Source of the DNA: Bradyrhizobium betae | Lineage (GTDB): Bacteria > Pseudomonadota > Alphaproteobacteria > Rhizobiales > Xanthobacteraceae | Reading direction: 5' to 3' | Assembly (NCBI RefSeq): GCF_004123905.1 | Contig: NZ_MZXW01000013.1 | Coordinates: forward strand, 62,001 to 126,000 | DNA length: 64,000 bases | Shown: positions 8,067 to 16,596 of the stretch, in pieces | Numbering within the stretch: position 1 is the stretch's first letter | Layout: each line of letters starts with the position of its first letter | Program-made: the position numbers and the translations under genes | Notes under the pieces: model-generated | Database searches by the model: none | What the model saw: only the letters and a program-made list of their open reading frames with translations | What the model was told of the DNA's origin: nothing

Positions 8067-8563
8067 GCCCGGCCACTCTGCCGCCGCCGGCGGCCCTCCC
8101 GACAAAAATGTCGAAAACAACCCCATGCACAGTAGCCAAGCCTCTGGCATCGCTTCGTATTTACGGTAATTCGTATTTTTCGAATCAGAACTTGACCCGT
8201 CGGGCAAAACAGGGGTAGGATGTCATGATGGGGCGATCCTGAAGCCTCCGGCGTCGGATCAGCGCGGTCTCTCGGCCTAGGAGAATCAGACGTTATCTCA
8301 GGGATGTAAAGCCCGACTTGTCGACCGAGATGGATCTGAAAAATTGTTCGACGAGAATTTCAAAGAACTTGGATAGACCTCAAAATGATGGTGCGAAAAA
8401 AGTAGAGCAGATCCTCGAGGGGCGTTCGGCTTACAGGTCCAAGGGACACCCCGCCTTCACGCAACTCGCTCCAATTGAACTATGGCTGAGCGCCAATGGG
8501 CCACGTCCTAGATAAGGGCGGATTGCGCGCCTTTGGCGTCCTTAAAGCCGTTAACAACCGCCA
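8067..8563. other. AT-richer intergenic stretch, no gene supported
   Basis: About 500 bases between two converging genes. The composition drops to visibly more A/T than the preceding gene. The longest frame (65 codons from a TTG at 8318) has no ribosome site, no recognisable motif and mixed composition. No tRNA, palindrome family or promoter could be supported. It may be the junction of the AT-rich segment that follows. Confidence 0.5.
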
Positions 8564-10738
8564 TTAGGGAGAAAGGGGGTAGGGCCACCAAGCGAGATCT
8601 GCAAAGGGAGTAATAGGAGACGCATTTCCCTCTGTTGGATCGCCAGGTGACGGAAGATCTATGAGGGTTGTGCTCTCGACCAATGATTGCATCGCGTTGT
8701 TATATGAAGTCCAAGAACCCGTTAGCACGGACGGCGACTGGCTCCCATCGTAGACGCTCATCTTTGGTTCGGGAACCGATGTGAAATTGAGGCCCAGTTC
8801 GCCGTTCTCGAAGCCGTCCACTCGAACGCCGAATTTGCCATAGGAGGAATCGACGTAAACGAAGAGCTGAGACTCTGGCTTGTACCATTGGTAGGCAACC
8901 TGAAAATAGCCGAGTTCCGGCCTGACATTATCGAGAGATGTCTCCGTAATCCAAATTCCATCGCTATTGGTGTCGAACCCTGTCGGATTGACCAGTACAT
9001 TCGAAAAACCGGCATATAGCTGGTCCGGATCGACACCATTTTCTCCGATCGCCTGTACACCGCCGTTTAGGACGATTCCCTTCGTCCAATTCTGCTCATT
9101 TGCAAAGCCCAAGCTGTCGTCCAAACGAAGAACGAGACGATCGGTCTCCCCCGCATTGCTGATAATAAAATTCGCGCTGCTGCCGTTCTTCGCGTCCGCG
9201 CCGTTACCAATCACAAAAATGTCGGCGCCGTCTCCGCCGACGTAGTGGTTGGCATCGCCACTGAACAGAAACCCATCGCTCTGGCCACCATCGAGGATGC
9301 TACCTGCGCTTCCAGCGATCAGGGTATCGTTGCCAGCACCCCCCAGCAGAATTGCGTAGGAATCTCCGGCCGTGATGACATCGTCCCCTGCTCCCCCTTC
9401 AACTTTAGTGACCGATGTCCCTGCAAAGTTGAACGCATCTCCGCTGCTTGAGCCAATTACCTGTTCGAAGTTCTTGATCAGAATGCTGATATCGGTACCG
9501 GTCAGCTTGCCGTCGGCAACGGTCAGGGCGCCGTCGGAACCTGAAAAATCAAGGATGTCTGCTTCGTCAGTTCCGTTGTCCCCCGCATCGATCTCTTGCA
9601 GGGGCTTCAATAGCACGTCACTGCCAGCGCCGATCAGAACGGTGTCGCCATGGGCGGTTAGCATAAGTTTTTCGATAGAGAACAGCCGGTCCCGGTATCC
9701 GTATCCGTCATCGGATACAATGATTGGCGTCAGACCATCGATCACGTCGGCGAGGCTCGAACCGGCACTGGGATCAATCTCAACGGTGACTCCGTGAGTC
9801 ACGGGAAGGTGCGAATCTCCTACCGAATAATCGGCGGTATCGCTCCCGTCTTCGACCAGAGGAGTTGTTCGATCTCCACCATGGATGACATCATCTCCGC
9901 TGCCACCCGAAATGGTGTCATTGCCGGCGCCTCCATAGAGATAGTCGCGCCCTGCTCCTCCATTGATCCGATCATCTCCGGCGAGGCCGATGATGAGATC
10001 TCTTGAACTGTCCGTGCGTAGCGACAGGTCCAACACGTTCGGAGCGAGATTGCCGGCGTTGTCGAAGTAGGCGAGGTCGATTAGCTGGCCTTCCGTATAG
10101 GATATGTCTTTTCTAAATAAGCTCGGCGCAATGTCGAATGCCGCATCATACCCAACTTGAGAGTATCCTTCTTCGAAATTCCGTTCTTGGAAAATTTGGT
10201 TCTGGAGTCTCACCGTCTGCCCGAGGAAGTCGAAGTTCGGATTGTTGTAGTCGCGATGGTCATAGTTACCCAATGCTAGGCCGGTAGTCGGATCACGAAG
10301 ATCGTCATATCCGTATACTGCGTGGATGAGTTCATGAATAACATTGCCGCCAAGCTGTTCTTGGTGAAACTTGCCGTCGCTCCCCATCCACCAAAATTCA
10401 GGAACACTTTCTAAGTCGATCTTGGCTGTGCCCGTCCCTGGTTTTGACGTAGATCCATTGATGCTTTTCATCAACCAGATGTCTTCACCTGCCGTGGCGG
10501 CGTCCAGCATGGATCGAGCAGTAGCCGAATGATCGTAAAGATCCTCCAGCGCAGCGAGGATGTCAGCTTTTTCCGTAGGAACTGTGGCACCGTTCTCGGT
10601 TGAGGTGGAGAATGCCAAACCGTAGGGTTCGATGCCGTTAACGGTCGTCGGCATACCATCCAACCCGGTCGGATTGCCCAGGTCGTCTGTGTCCTGGCCA
10701 AAGAACTTAATCCTGTTCTTCACGTCAGACCAACCCAT
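8564..10738 (-). CDS. secreted RTX-repeat protein with HELIH zinc-metalloprotease motif
   Basis: The product has 724 residues from ATG 10738, which has GAAAGGG seven bases upstream (a TTG two codons earlier is weaker). Residues 1-230 form a putative protease domain with GGNVIHELIHAVYGYDD (HExxH at 135-139), resembling the M91/NleD-like zinc peptidases. Residues about 251-288 carry three to four nine-residue calcium-binding RTX repeats (GGAGRDYLYGGAGNDTISGG). A second degenerate group follows at about 455-500 (GGAGDDVITAG, GGAGNDTLIAG). There is no N-terminal signal, consistent with type I secretion from the C-terminus. No ABC exporter or membrane-fusion gene lies nearby. Codon use is less GC-biased than in neighbours, suggesting transfer. 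The protease call rests on one motif. Confidence 0.8.
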   Translation of the reverse strand: MGWSDVKNRIKFFGQDTDDLGNPTGLDGMPTTVNGIEPYGLAFSTSTENGATVPTEKADILAALEDLYDHSATARSMLDAATAGEDIWLMKSINGSTSKPGTGTAKIDLESVPEFWWMGSDGKFHQEQLGGNVIHELIHAVYGYDDLRDPTTGLALGNYDHRDYNNPNFDFLGQTVRLQNQIFQERNFEEGYSQVGYDAAFDIAPSLFRKDISYTEGQLIDLAYFDNAGNLAPNVLDLSLRTDSSRDLIIGLAGDDRINGGAGRDYLYGGAGNDTISGGSGDDVIHGGDRTTPLVEDGSDTADYSVGDSHLPVTHGVTVEIDPSAGSSLADVIDGLTPIIVSDDGYGYRDRLFSIEKLMLTAHGDTVLIGAGSDVLLKPLQEIDAGDNGTDEADILDFSGSDGALTVADGKLTGTDISILIKNFEQVIGSSSGDAFNFAGTSVTKVEGGAGDDVITAGDSYAILLGGAGNDTLIAGSAGSILDGGQSDGFLFSGDANHYVGGDGADIFVIGNGADAKNGSSANFIISNAGETDRLVLRLDDSLGFANEQNWTKGIVLNGGVQAIGENGVDPDQLYAGFSNVLVNPTGFDTNSDGIWITETSLDNVRPELGYFQVAYQWYKPESQLFVYVDSSYGKFGVRVDGFENGELGLNFTSVPEPKMSVYDGSQSPSVLTGSWTSYNNAMQSLVESTTLIDLPSPGDPTEGNASPITPFADLAWWPYPLSP

Positions 10739-10757
10739 GCTCAACCCTTTCGCTGAC

Positions 10758-11438
10758 TTATCTCTTGTGCTGCGACCGCCAATATTCTGAGCGCTTGGCG
10801 AGCCAATCCCGATGCTGCGTGCTGTTGATTGGAAAACCGACGAGCCGTTGCTTTCCGTCAGTCGGATCGAAGTACATTACGACGAAGTAGTCGCGCGCGA
10901 GTTGATCCGGCGTGAGCGGATAGATCATCTCGTGGTTCCAGTCGCCGAAGTAAACTTCGTATGTCTTACCAACAGAGGCGCTGCCGCTTCGAACTTCAAG
11001 AACCTGCATCCGTACAAAACTCTTGTCGCGAGAGCGTTGGGCCCCGGACTGATCCCGTTTGCCTAGCCATACTGGAATGTCGAGCGCGCGCACCCTAGCA
11101 ATCGCAACTTCCTTTTCTCCATGCAGCATACTTGCTGGATCGAAACCGTTCGGAAATTCATCCAGAAAGTATGCGAGAGGAGGCTGGTAGTTCACCGCCA
11201 TCGAGCCTTCCTCATGCAAGAAGTTGCCTCCTACGACACCGGGGCGACAGGACTGTCCCAAGCACGCCGCTGCCAACTCGCGACACACCGTCTGTTCGCA
11301 AGACTTCGCTTCGACTACAGTTACAAGAAAATAGAGGGCAACTAAAACGCGTGCCAGAATTTGCCATCCAGAGAGGATGTCAGATCTCAAAACTATCCGG
11401 CAGCCAATTGCCATCAAGAATCCGCTCGCGAGACGCAC
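10758..11438 (-). CDS. hypothetical exported protein upstream of the RTX gene
   Basis: The 226-residue product starts MRLASGFLMAIGCRIVLRSD. A hydrophobic helix at about 27-44 (ILARVLVALYFLVTVVEAK) looks like a signal or anchor. It is followed by a Cys-rich segment (SCEQTVCRELAAACLGQSC) and a soluble domain with ALDIPVWLGKRDQ and the C-terminal motif REDYFVVMYFDP-like (actual ARDYFVVMYFDPTDG). The real start could be one of the internal ATG or GTG codons nearer the helix. It ends 19 bases before the RTX start on the same strand, so the two are probably one transcript. Function unknown. Composition is AT-shifted like the RTX gene. Confidence 0.6.
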   Translation of the reverse strand: MRLASGFLMAIGCRIVLRSDILSGWQILARVLVALYFLVTVVEAKSCEQTVCRELAAACLGQSCRPGVVGGNFLHEEGSMAVNYQPPLAYFLDEFPNGFDPASMLHGEKEVAIARVRALDIPVWLGKRDQSGAQRSRDKSFVRMQVLEVRSGSASVGKTYEVYFGDWNHEMIYPLTPDQLARDYFVVMYFDPTDGKQRLVGFPINSTQHRDWLAKRSEYWRSQHKR

Positions 11439-11552
11439 GCCGAGTGCCGCTCAATGTCGTCAGTGACCGAGAATGAATAGACAGGGTCGATGGCCTAACG
11501 TCAAGCACAGATTGTACAGTTAAATATTTAGCGTTTAGCGCGCATCGCGCGA

Positions 11553-11915
11553 GTGCGACCGTGCAAATGTTTGGCCTGCCGCGGCGAATATTCTATCGAT
11601 GAACTCACTTTGCACATTCTCATTGTGCTGTCAGAACTGCACTTCAAAGAGACATTCCATCCCATTTGGCTGAGGCAAGCCAAATCGACGCTCAATCTTC
11701 ATATCGATTGCATGGGATTCAGATTCGGGCCCGAAGCTGCCTTCGCTGAGCCGGAGGATAAAAGGCACTATGTGCTGAGTGGATCTGCTCCGCTCGAAGC
11801 ACATTTCCTGTCCATCTACTTACAGACGTTATTGGGCATCAGCCCTCCCCCGCTGCCGGACTATTTTTTTGCTCACGGCGATGACGTCGCGCGGCGCAGT
11901 TGCAAGGATCGCTGA
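11553..11915 (+). CDS. possible hypothetical protein, 120 aa
   Basis: This frame starts at GTG 11553 and encodes MRPCKCLACRGEYSIDELTL and onward. It has a CxxC pair near the start, a regular helical middle (HILIVLSELHFKETFHPIWL) and a hydrophobic C-terminal stretch. No ribosome site or family is recognised. It lies in the AT-richer segment just before a palindromic repeat. It is listed because the frame is the only long one in this gap with a balanced composition; it could equally be non-coding. Confidence 0.28.
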   Translation: MRPCKCLACRGEYSIDELTLHILIVLSELHFKETFHPIWLRQAKSTLNLHIDCMGFRFGPEAAFAEPEDKRHYVLSGSAPLEAHFLSIYLQTLLGISPPPLPDYFFAHGDDVARRSCKDR

Positions 11916-11925
11916 CTCGCCATTT

Positions 11926-12005
11926 GTCATTGCGAGCGCAGCGAAGCAATCCAGAATCCCTCTGCAGAAAAGATTCCTGGATTGCTTCGCTGCGCTCGCA
12001 ATGAC
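11926..12005. repeat. intergenic palindrome family A (long hairpin)
   Basis: A left arm beginning GTCATTGCGAGCGCAGCG and a right arm ending CGCTGCGCTCGCAATGAC pair over about 32 bases with one extra base, around a loop of about 15 bases. A diverged copy lies at 51471-51586. This GTCATTGCGAGC element is a recurrent intergenic repeat in Bradyrhizobium and related genomes. Confidence 0.85.
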
Positions 12006-12037
12006 GATGTGGAGAGAGCGCGCCTCGATCTTCGCGC

Positions 12038-12173
12038 GTGCCCCGGACGCAGCGCAGCGTCTCTTCGACGGTGCGCTGCAGAGCCGGGGCCCATGTCTCT
12101 GCGCGCAATCGATGCGGCGTGGGTCCCGGCTCTGCACAGCAACGCCAAGGGCGTTGCAGTGCGTCCGGGACAC
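12038..12173. repeat. intergenic palindrome family B
   Basis: The outer arms GTGCCCCGGACGCAGCGC and GTGCGTCCGGGACAC are imperfect inverted repeats. The interior contains GAGCCGGGGCCCATG facing GGGTCCCGGCTC. A second copy lies at 62801-62934 with the same outer and inner arms. Together with family A it fills the gap 11916-12188. Confidence 0.8.
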
Positions 12174-12188
12174 CGGAGGCGTCTAGAA

Positions 12189-12407
12189 CTATTCCTGGTC
12201 GACGAGATCGTCTTCGAGGATCGCCATCTGGAACTGGAACGAGCGATCATCGTCCTCGTCGTCGACGAACAGCACGCCGATGAATTCCTCGCCGATATAG
12301 ACCTCGGCGGAATCATCCTTCTTCGGCCGCGGCACGACGCGGATCTTGGGATTGCCGAATACGCGCTTCAGATACGCGTCCAGCTTTCTGACTTCTTTGA
12401 CGTCCAC
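12189..12407 (-). CDS. DUF3126 family protein
   Basis: This 72-residue protein contains MDVKEVRKLDAYLKRVFGNP, then VVPRPKKDDSAEVYIGEEFIG and a very acidic C-terminus (VDDEDDDRSFQFQMAILEDDL). This matches DUF3126, a short alphaproteobacterial family of unknown function that is often the neighbour of cysE, as here. It lies on the same strand, 135 bases downstream of cysE, but the cysE terminator at 12496-12517 lies between them. Confidence 0.88.
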   Translation of the reverse strand: MDVKEVRKLDAYLKRVFGNPKIRVVPRPKKDDSAEVYIGEEFIGVLFVDDEDDDRSFQFQMAILEDDLVDQE

Positions 12408-12495
12408 GGCAAGTCTCCGATCAAAATTGGCAGGCCGCGTTTTAGGACGAGACGCGACGAACCGCCAGCATGAATTGCCAAAGAATTTGGGGACG

Positions 12496-12517
12496 AAAAA
12501 GGCCGGAGAATCCGGCC
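12496..12517 (-). terminator. intrinsic terminator of cysE
   Basis: On the minus strand GGCCGGA, loop TTC, TCCGGCC is followed by five T residues (plus-strand AAAAA at 12496-12500). The perfect 7-bp G/C-rich stem starts about 25 bases after the cysE stop codon. Confidence 0.82.
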
Positions 12518-12542
12518 CTTACAGGCGAGATCAAGGACTGTC

Positions 12543-13367
12543 TCAGAGTCCCATGGCGTTGATCATCTGATCCATGGTGCGCGACGGCTCGGCACAGCCG
12601 GCCTCGCCGACGATCTTGGCGGGCACGCCGGCAACCGTGACGTTGTGCGGCACCGGCTTCACCACGACCGAGCCGGCAGCGATGCGCGCGCAATGGCCGA
12701 TCTCGATGTTGCCGAGGATTTTTGCGCCCGCGCCGATCAGCACGCCGTGGCGGATTTTCGGATGACGGTCCTCGTTCTCCTTGCCGGTGCCGCCGAGCGT
12801 GACGCCGTGCAGGATCGAGACGTCGTCCTCGATGACCGCCGTTTCGCCGCAGACGAAGCCGGTGGCGTGGTCGAGGAAGATGCCGCGGCCGATGCGCGCG
12901 GCGGGGTTGATGTCGGTCTGGAACACCGCGGAGGCGCGGCTCTGGAGATAATACGCAAAGTCCTTGCGGCCCTTCAGCCAGAGCCAATGCGCGAGGCGAT
13001 GGGTCTGGATCGCATGAAAGCCCTTGAAGTAGAGCAAGGGATCGATGAAGCGCGAGGTCGCGGGGTCGCGATCGTAGACGGCGACGAGGTCGGCGCGGAA
13101 GGCGTTGCCGAGATCGGGATCGTCGCGCAGCGCCTCGTCATAGGTCTGGCGCACCAGATCGCCCGACAGCGCGGAGTGGTCGAGCCGGTCGGCGACACGG
13201 TGGATCACCGCATCTTCCAGGCGGCTGTGATGCAGCACCGTCGAATAGATGAAGGTCGCAAGCTCCGGCTCGCGATGGACGATGTCCTCCGCTTCGCCGC
13301 GGATCCGATCCCAGATCGGATCGAGCGTCGCGAGCTTTCCTCCCGGATTGACCTGATGCACTGCCAT
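12543..13367 (-). CDS. cysE: serine O-acetyltransferase
   Basis: From ATG 13367 (MAVHQVNPGGKLATLDPIWD) the protein has 274 residues, the usual length. The frame runs on upstream to 13499, but that part has no family similarity. The N-terminal helical domain is followed by the active-site region LLYFKGFHAIQTHRLAHW, then hexapeptide repeats with GIFLDHATGFVCGETAVIED (catalytic His), HGVTLGGTGKENEDRHPKI and GSVVVKPVPHNVTVAGVPAK. The enzyme transfers acetyl from acetyl-CoA to L-serine, the first step of cysteine synthesis, and is normally inhibited by cysteine. The C-terminal tail ends MDQMINAMGL. Nearly all catalytic signatures are intact. Confidence 0.95.
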   Translation of the reverse strand: MAVHQVNPGGKLATLDPIWDRIRGEAEDIVHREPELATFIYSTVLHHSRLEDAVIHRVADRLDHSALSGDLVRQTYDEALRDDPDLGNAFRADLVAVYDRDPATSRFIDPLLYFKGFHAIQTHRLAHWLWLKGRKDFAYYLQSRASAVFQTDINPAARIGRGIFLDHATGFVCGETAVIEDDVSILHGVTLGGTGKENEDRHPKIRHGVLIGAGAKILGNIEIGHCARIAAGSVVVKPVPHNVTVAGVPAKIVGEAGCAEPSRTMDQMINAMGL

Positions 13368-13643
13368 AAGATCTGCTCTTTCGAATTGGCTGGTTTTGTT
13401 GGCTCTATAACACAGTCTAGGCGACAAAGTCCCGACGGGCTTGCCTGGGAGTGAACAGCGCCTTGCCTCGCAAAAGCATGCCAACGCGTTGAAACACAAC
13501 AGTTTCTTCTGACGCCCCCAGGCGGCAAGGTTGGCTAAAAATGGTCAGGCTTTTGGCAAATTCAAGCCGGGCCCCGTCAAACTATTGGTGAATTCTCCCC
13601 CAACCGTTATTGCGGGCATGGTCCCGGCGACGACGGAGCGGAT

Positions 13644-15014
13644 TTGACCACCACCACCGACCAATTGCGCGCGCGCGCCGCTGATACCTTGTGGCTGCGG
13701 CTCGCCGCTCTCGGCTTTCCCTTGCTTTTGCCCCTCCTGATGATCGCGCCGGCGCTCTGGAACGGCTATCCGCTGTTGCAATGGGATACCGGCGGTTATC
13801 TGGCGCGCTGGTACGAGGGCTATCTCGTCCCCAGCCGCTCCACCGTGTTCGGCCTCTATCTACACTATGGCGAGAGCTTCGGTTTCTGGATCAACCTCGC
13901 GGTCCAGTCGCTGGCGACGCTGTGGCTACTCCAGCTCACCTTGCGCGTACTCTCGATGATGCAGACGTTTCGCTTCGTCGCGATCAGCGGGCTCCTGATC
14001 CTGTCAACCGCGCTGCCCTGGCTCGCCAGCATGCTGCTCACCGACATCTTTGCCGGGCTCTCGATCCTGTCGTTGTTCCTGCTGGTCGTCGGTGGCCCCC
14101 GAACTTCAACGCTCGAAAAGATTTCGCTATTCGTCTTCACGGCCTTTGCCGCGGCGACCCACAGCGCCACGCTCGGTGTGCTGCTCGGGCTCTGCGTTGC
14201 CGGCTGGATGATGCGGCCGTTCCTGCGCGCGCGCCTGCCCTTCGCGGGACTGGTCCAGGCGAGCCTGACCATCGTCGTGGGCGGGCTGATGCTGGTGTCG
14301 GCGAACCACGTGCTGTCAGGCAAATGGGCCTGGACGCCCGGCGGCTATGGCGTTGCCTTCGGCCGCATGATGCAGGACGGCATCGTCGCGCGCTTTCTCA
14401 ATGACCGCTGCCCGCGCGAAAACTTCAAGCTCTGTCCCTATCGCAACCAATTGCCTGCCACCGCCGACGAGTTCCTGTGGGGCAACAGCATGTTCAACAC
14501 GCTCGGCCGCTTCGAAGGCATGAATGACGAGATGGGCACTATCGTCGTGCAATCGCTCGCAGACTATCCGGCGTGGCAGGCCGGCGCGGCGCTAAAGGCA
14601 ATGGGCCAGCAATTGCTGCATGTGGCGACCGGCGAAGGCACCAATGGCTGGATCCCGCACACCCGTGGCATCATCGAGCGCTACATCCCCTCGCAGATCG
14701 TGCCGATGCGCGCCGGGCGCCAGCAGAACTGGGGCGTCGATTTCGAATACGTCAACTGGCTGCACGTGCCCGTCGCGCTGGCCTCGATGCTGGCGCTGGT
14801 CGGCCTACTCGCGCATGCGCTCGCGAGGCGCCGGCTCGACGATCTGACGCTGCTGGCGGCGACCGTGACGCTGGCGCTGCTCGGCAACGCCTTCATCTGC
14901 GCCGTCATCTCCGGCCCGCACGACCGCTACGGCGCGCGGATGGTGTGGGTTGCGACGTTCGTGGTGCTGATGGCGCTGGCGCGCCGTTTTGGCGACGACG
15001 CCAAAGCGCGATGA
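13644..15014 (+). CDS. polytopic membrane protein, hypothetical (GT-C-like topology)
   Basis: The 456-residue product starts at TTG 13644, with GGAG seven bases upstream. About ten membrane helices are visible. The first extracytoplasmic loop contains NGYPLLQWDTGGYLARWYEG, and a long soluble loop lies in the middle (about 240-350, with DRCPRENFKLCPYRNQLP). An aromatic/Asp-containing first loop after TM1 is typical of GT-C membrane glycosyltransferases, but I see no family-specific motif. The C-terminus ends LMALARRFGDDAKAR. Function unknown. The gap 15015-15307 after it holds nothing I can identify. Confidence 0.72.
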   Translation: MTTTTDQLRARAADTLWLRLAALGFPLLLPLLMIAPALWNGYPLLQWDTGGYLARWYEGYLVPSRSTVFGLYLHYGESFGFWINLAVQSLATLWLLQLTLRVLSMMQTFRFVAISGLLILSTALPWLASMLLTDIFAGLSILSLFLLVVGGPRTSTLEKISLFVFTAFAAATHSATLGVLLGLCVAGWMMRPFLRARLPFAGLVQASLTIVVGGLMLVSANHVLSGKWAWTPGGYGVAFGRMMQDGIVARFLNDRCPRENFKLCPYRNQLPATADEFLWGNSMFNTLGRFEGMNDEMGTIVVQSLADYPAWQAGAALKAMGQQLLHVATGEGTNGWIPHTRGIIERYIPSQIVPMRAGRQQNWGVDFEYVNWLHVPVALASMLALVGLLAHALARRRLDDLTLLAATVTLALLGNAFICAVISGPHDRYGARMVWVATFVVLMALARRFGDDAKAR

Positions 15015-15307
15015 AACTGGGATCAAGAGTCCTCGCGCTTGGCTTCTTGGTGAAGCATGATCTCGGCCCCGGCGTGTGGCCGCGACGTCCGCCTGGACCC
15101 GGAGCCGACATCGGCAGCCCCTTTTGGTTGCGTTCTGTTTTGACCCCTACCGGTTACCCGGATTGCCAAAATAGCGCGAAATATCCTTCCCGGAGTGAGG
15201 AACCCGAAAGCGGTGAAGGCATTGACAGCTGGGGCTTCGTGGAACGTTTGCACTAATCCTGCGATACCGAACATTCCAATTGCGTTCGCCCGAGTCCTGG
15301 AGTTGCC

Positions 15308-15739
15308 ATGGCTGCGCATCGCATTTTCATTGTCGAAGACGAGATGATGATTGCGATGATGGTCGAGGACTTCCTGGCGGACCTTGGATGGGACGTGGTG
15401 GGCGTGGCCGGCACGCTGGATCAGGCGTTCGCCATGGCGCGGGATACCGTGGTCGATGCCGCCTTGCTCGATGTCAATCTGAATGGCCGCAACACCTTTG
15501 CCGTGGCCGAGATTCTGGCCGCGCGAGATATTCCTTTTGTATTTGCGACCGGCTATGGCGCACAGGGGATTGCCGATCGTTTCCGTGGCGCGCCGACGCT
15601 GACCAAACCCTATCAACTCAACGAATTGGACGGCGCATTGCAGCAAGCGTTGGGAGTTGGCCGCGGTGTTGCGGAAGGCCGTTTTTCCGATCCGGGATCA
15701 GTGGTTCTGCCAGGTCCCAAGAACTCGTCCGGCTGCTGA
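15308..15739 (+). CDS. single-domain response regulator (receiver only)
   Basis: In this 143-residue protein the receiver domain covers residues 1-120. It has the acidic pair in IFIVEDEMMIAMMVEDFL, the phospho-acceptor Asp in AALLDVNLNGRNTF, the Thr in PFVFATGYG and the conserved Lys in TLTKPYQLNELDGAL. There is no DNA-binding or enzymatic output domain, only a short tail. Such receivers commonly accept phosphate from HWE/HisKA_2 kinases in rhizobia. The convergent gene encodes exactly such a kinase domain and ends 19 bases away, so a cognate pair is plausible. Confidence 0.9.
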   Translation: MAAHRIFIVEDEMMIAMMVEDFLADLGWDVVGVAGTLDQAFAMARDTVVDAALLDVNLNGRNTFAVAEILAARDIPFVFATGYGAQGIADRFRGAPTLTKPYQLNELDGALQQALGVGRGVAEGRFSDPGSVVLPGPKNSSGC

Positions 15740-15758
15740 TCTTCGTTCAGGGGAAACG

Positions 15759-16553
15759 TCACAGGACGGCGACCTGGTCCTTCGGCAGTTGCACATCGAT
15801 CGTGCAGATCACCCCACCCGAGGTAAATTCCCGCTTCACGGTCGCATTCGGGATTGCGCGTTCGATCAACTCGCTGCCGAAACCCCTGGTCTTCGGCTCG
15901 ATGGTCTTCGGCCCACCGCGCTCGCGCCACACCACTGACAGAACCGGCTGGCCGTTTCGGGGCTGCAAATTCCAATCCATATTCACGGTGCCTTCCGGCT
16001 GCGAAAACGCGCCGAATTTGGCGGCGTTGGTCGCCAGTTCATGGAACACCAATCCGAACGGCGTCGCCAGATCGGCCGGCAGGAACACCGGCTCGCCAGT
16101 GATCGTGACCCGGTGGGGATTGCCGCCGACGTAAGGCTCGAATTGCCTGTGCGCCAGCGTGGCGAGATCGGCGCCTCGCCATTCGGTATCGACCAGCAGC
16201 GAATGGGCTGCGGCAAGCGCGGCGAGGCGGCCATCCAGCCGGTCGGTGAATTCCTCGAAATTCCTGCTGAAGCGCCGCGTCTGATGCGCGATCGACTGCA
16301 CCACCGTCAGCGTATTCTTGACGCGGTGTGTCAATTCGCGAAGCAGCAGTCGTTGCTGCGTGTCCCATGCCTTGCGCTCGGTCACGTCGCGCGTGCTCTC
16401 GAGGGCAAGTTGCTGGCCGCCGACCGTCTCGAGAATGATGCGGCTCTCGATGATCAATTCGCGGCCGTCTTTGGTTCTGTGCTTCAGTTCGCCGCTCCAG
16501 CTTCCTTCCTCACGCAACTTGACCTGCAGATCGGCGAATGAGCTTCCGGGCAC
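15759..16553 (-). CDS. C-terminal part (PAS + HWE histidine kinase) of a frameshifted CheB-CheR hybrid kinase
   Basis: The frame is open from the frameshift near 16703; the first start-like codon is a GTG at 16553. Before it, the frame reads LVELSRDPIFIWDFDGTILE and SEQLYGYSREEAVGKKKNKL, the front of a PAS domain. After it come the PAS end, then RLLLRELTHRVKNTLTVVQS with the phospho-accepting His of the HWE/HisKA_2 class. The ATPase region follows, with GLVFHELATNAAKFGAFSQ (N box), WRERGGP and GFGSELIERAIP (G box). It is co-linear with the CheB-CheR gene upstream and almost certainly its 3' end. Whether it is made separately is unknown. Confidence 0.8.
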   Translation of the reverse strand: MPGSSFADLQVKLREEGSWSGELKHRTKDGRELIIESRIILETVGGQQLALESTRDVTERKAWDTQQRLLLRELTHRVKNTLTVVQSIAHQTRRFSRNFEEFTDRLDGRLAALAAAHSLLVDTEWRGADLATLAHRQFEPYVGGNPHRVTITGEPVFLPADLATPFGLVFHELATNAAKFGAFSQPEGTVNMDWNLQPRNGQPVLSVVWRERGGPKTIEPKTRGFGSELIERAIPNATVKREFTSGGVICTIDVQLPKDQVAVL

Positions 16554-16596
16554 GACCGTGCCCAGCAGCTTGTTCTTCTTCTTTCCGACCGCTTCT

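Noticed and set aside
8318..8515. 65-codon frame in the AT-rich gap
   Set aside because: It starts at TTG without a ribosome site and shows no motif; not distinguishable from chance.
11829..12186. Several 80-135-codon frames across palindromes A and B
   Set aside because: They are translations of palindromic repeat DNA, on both strands.
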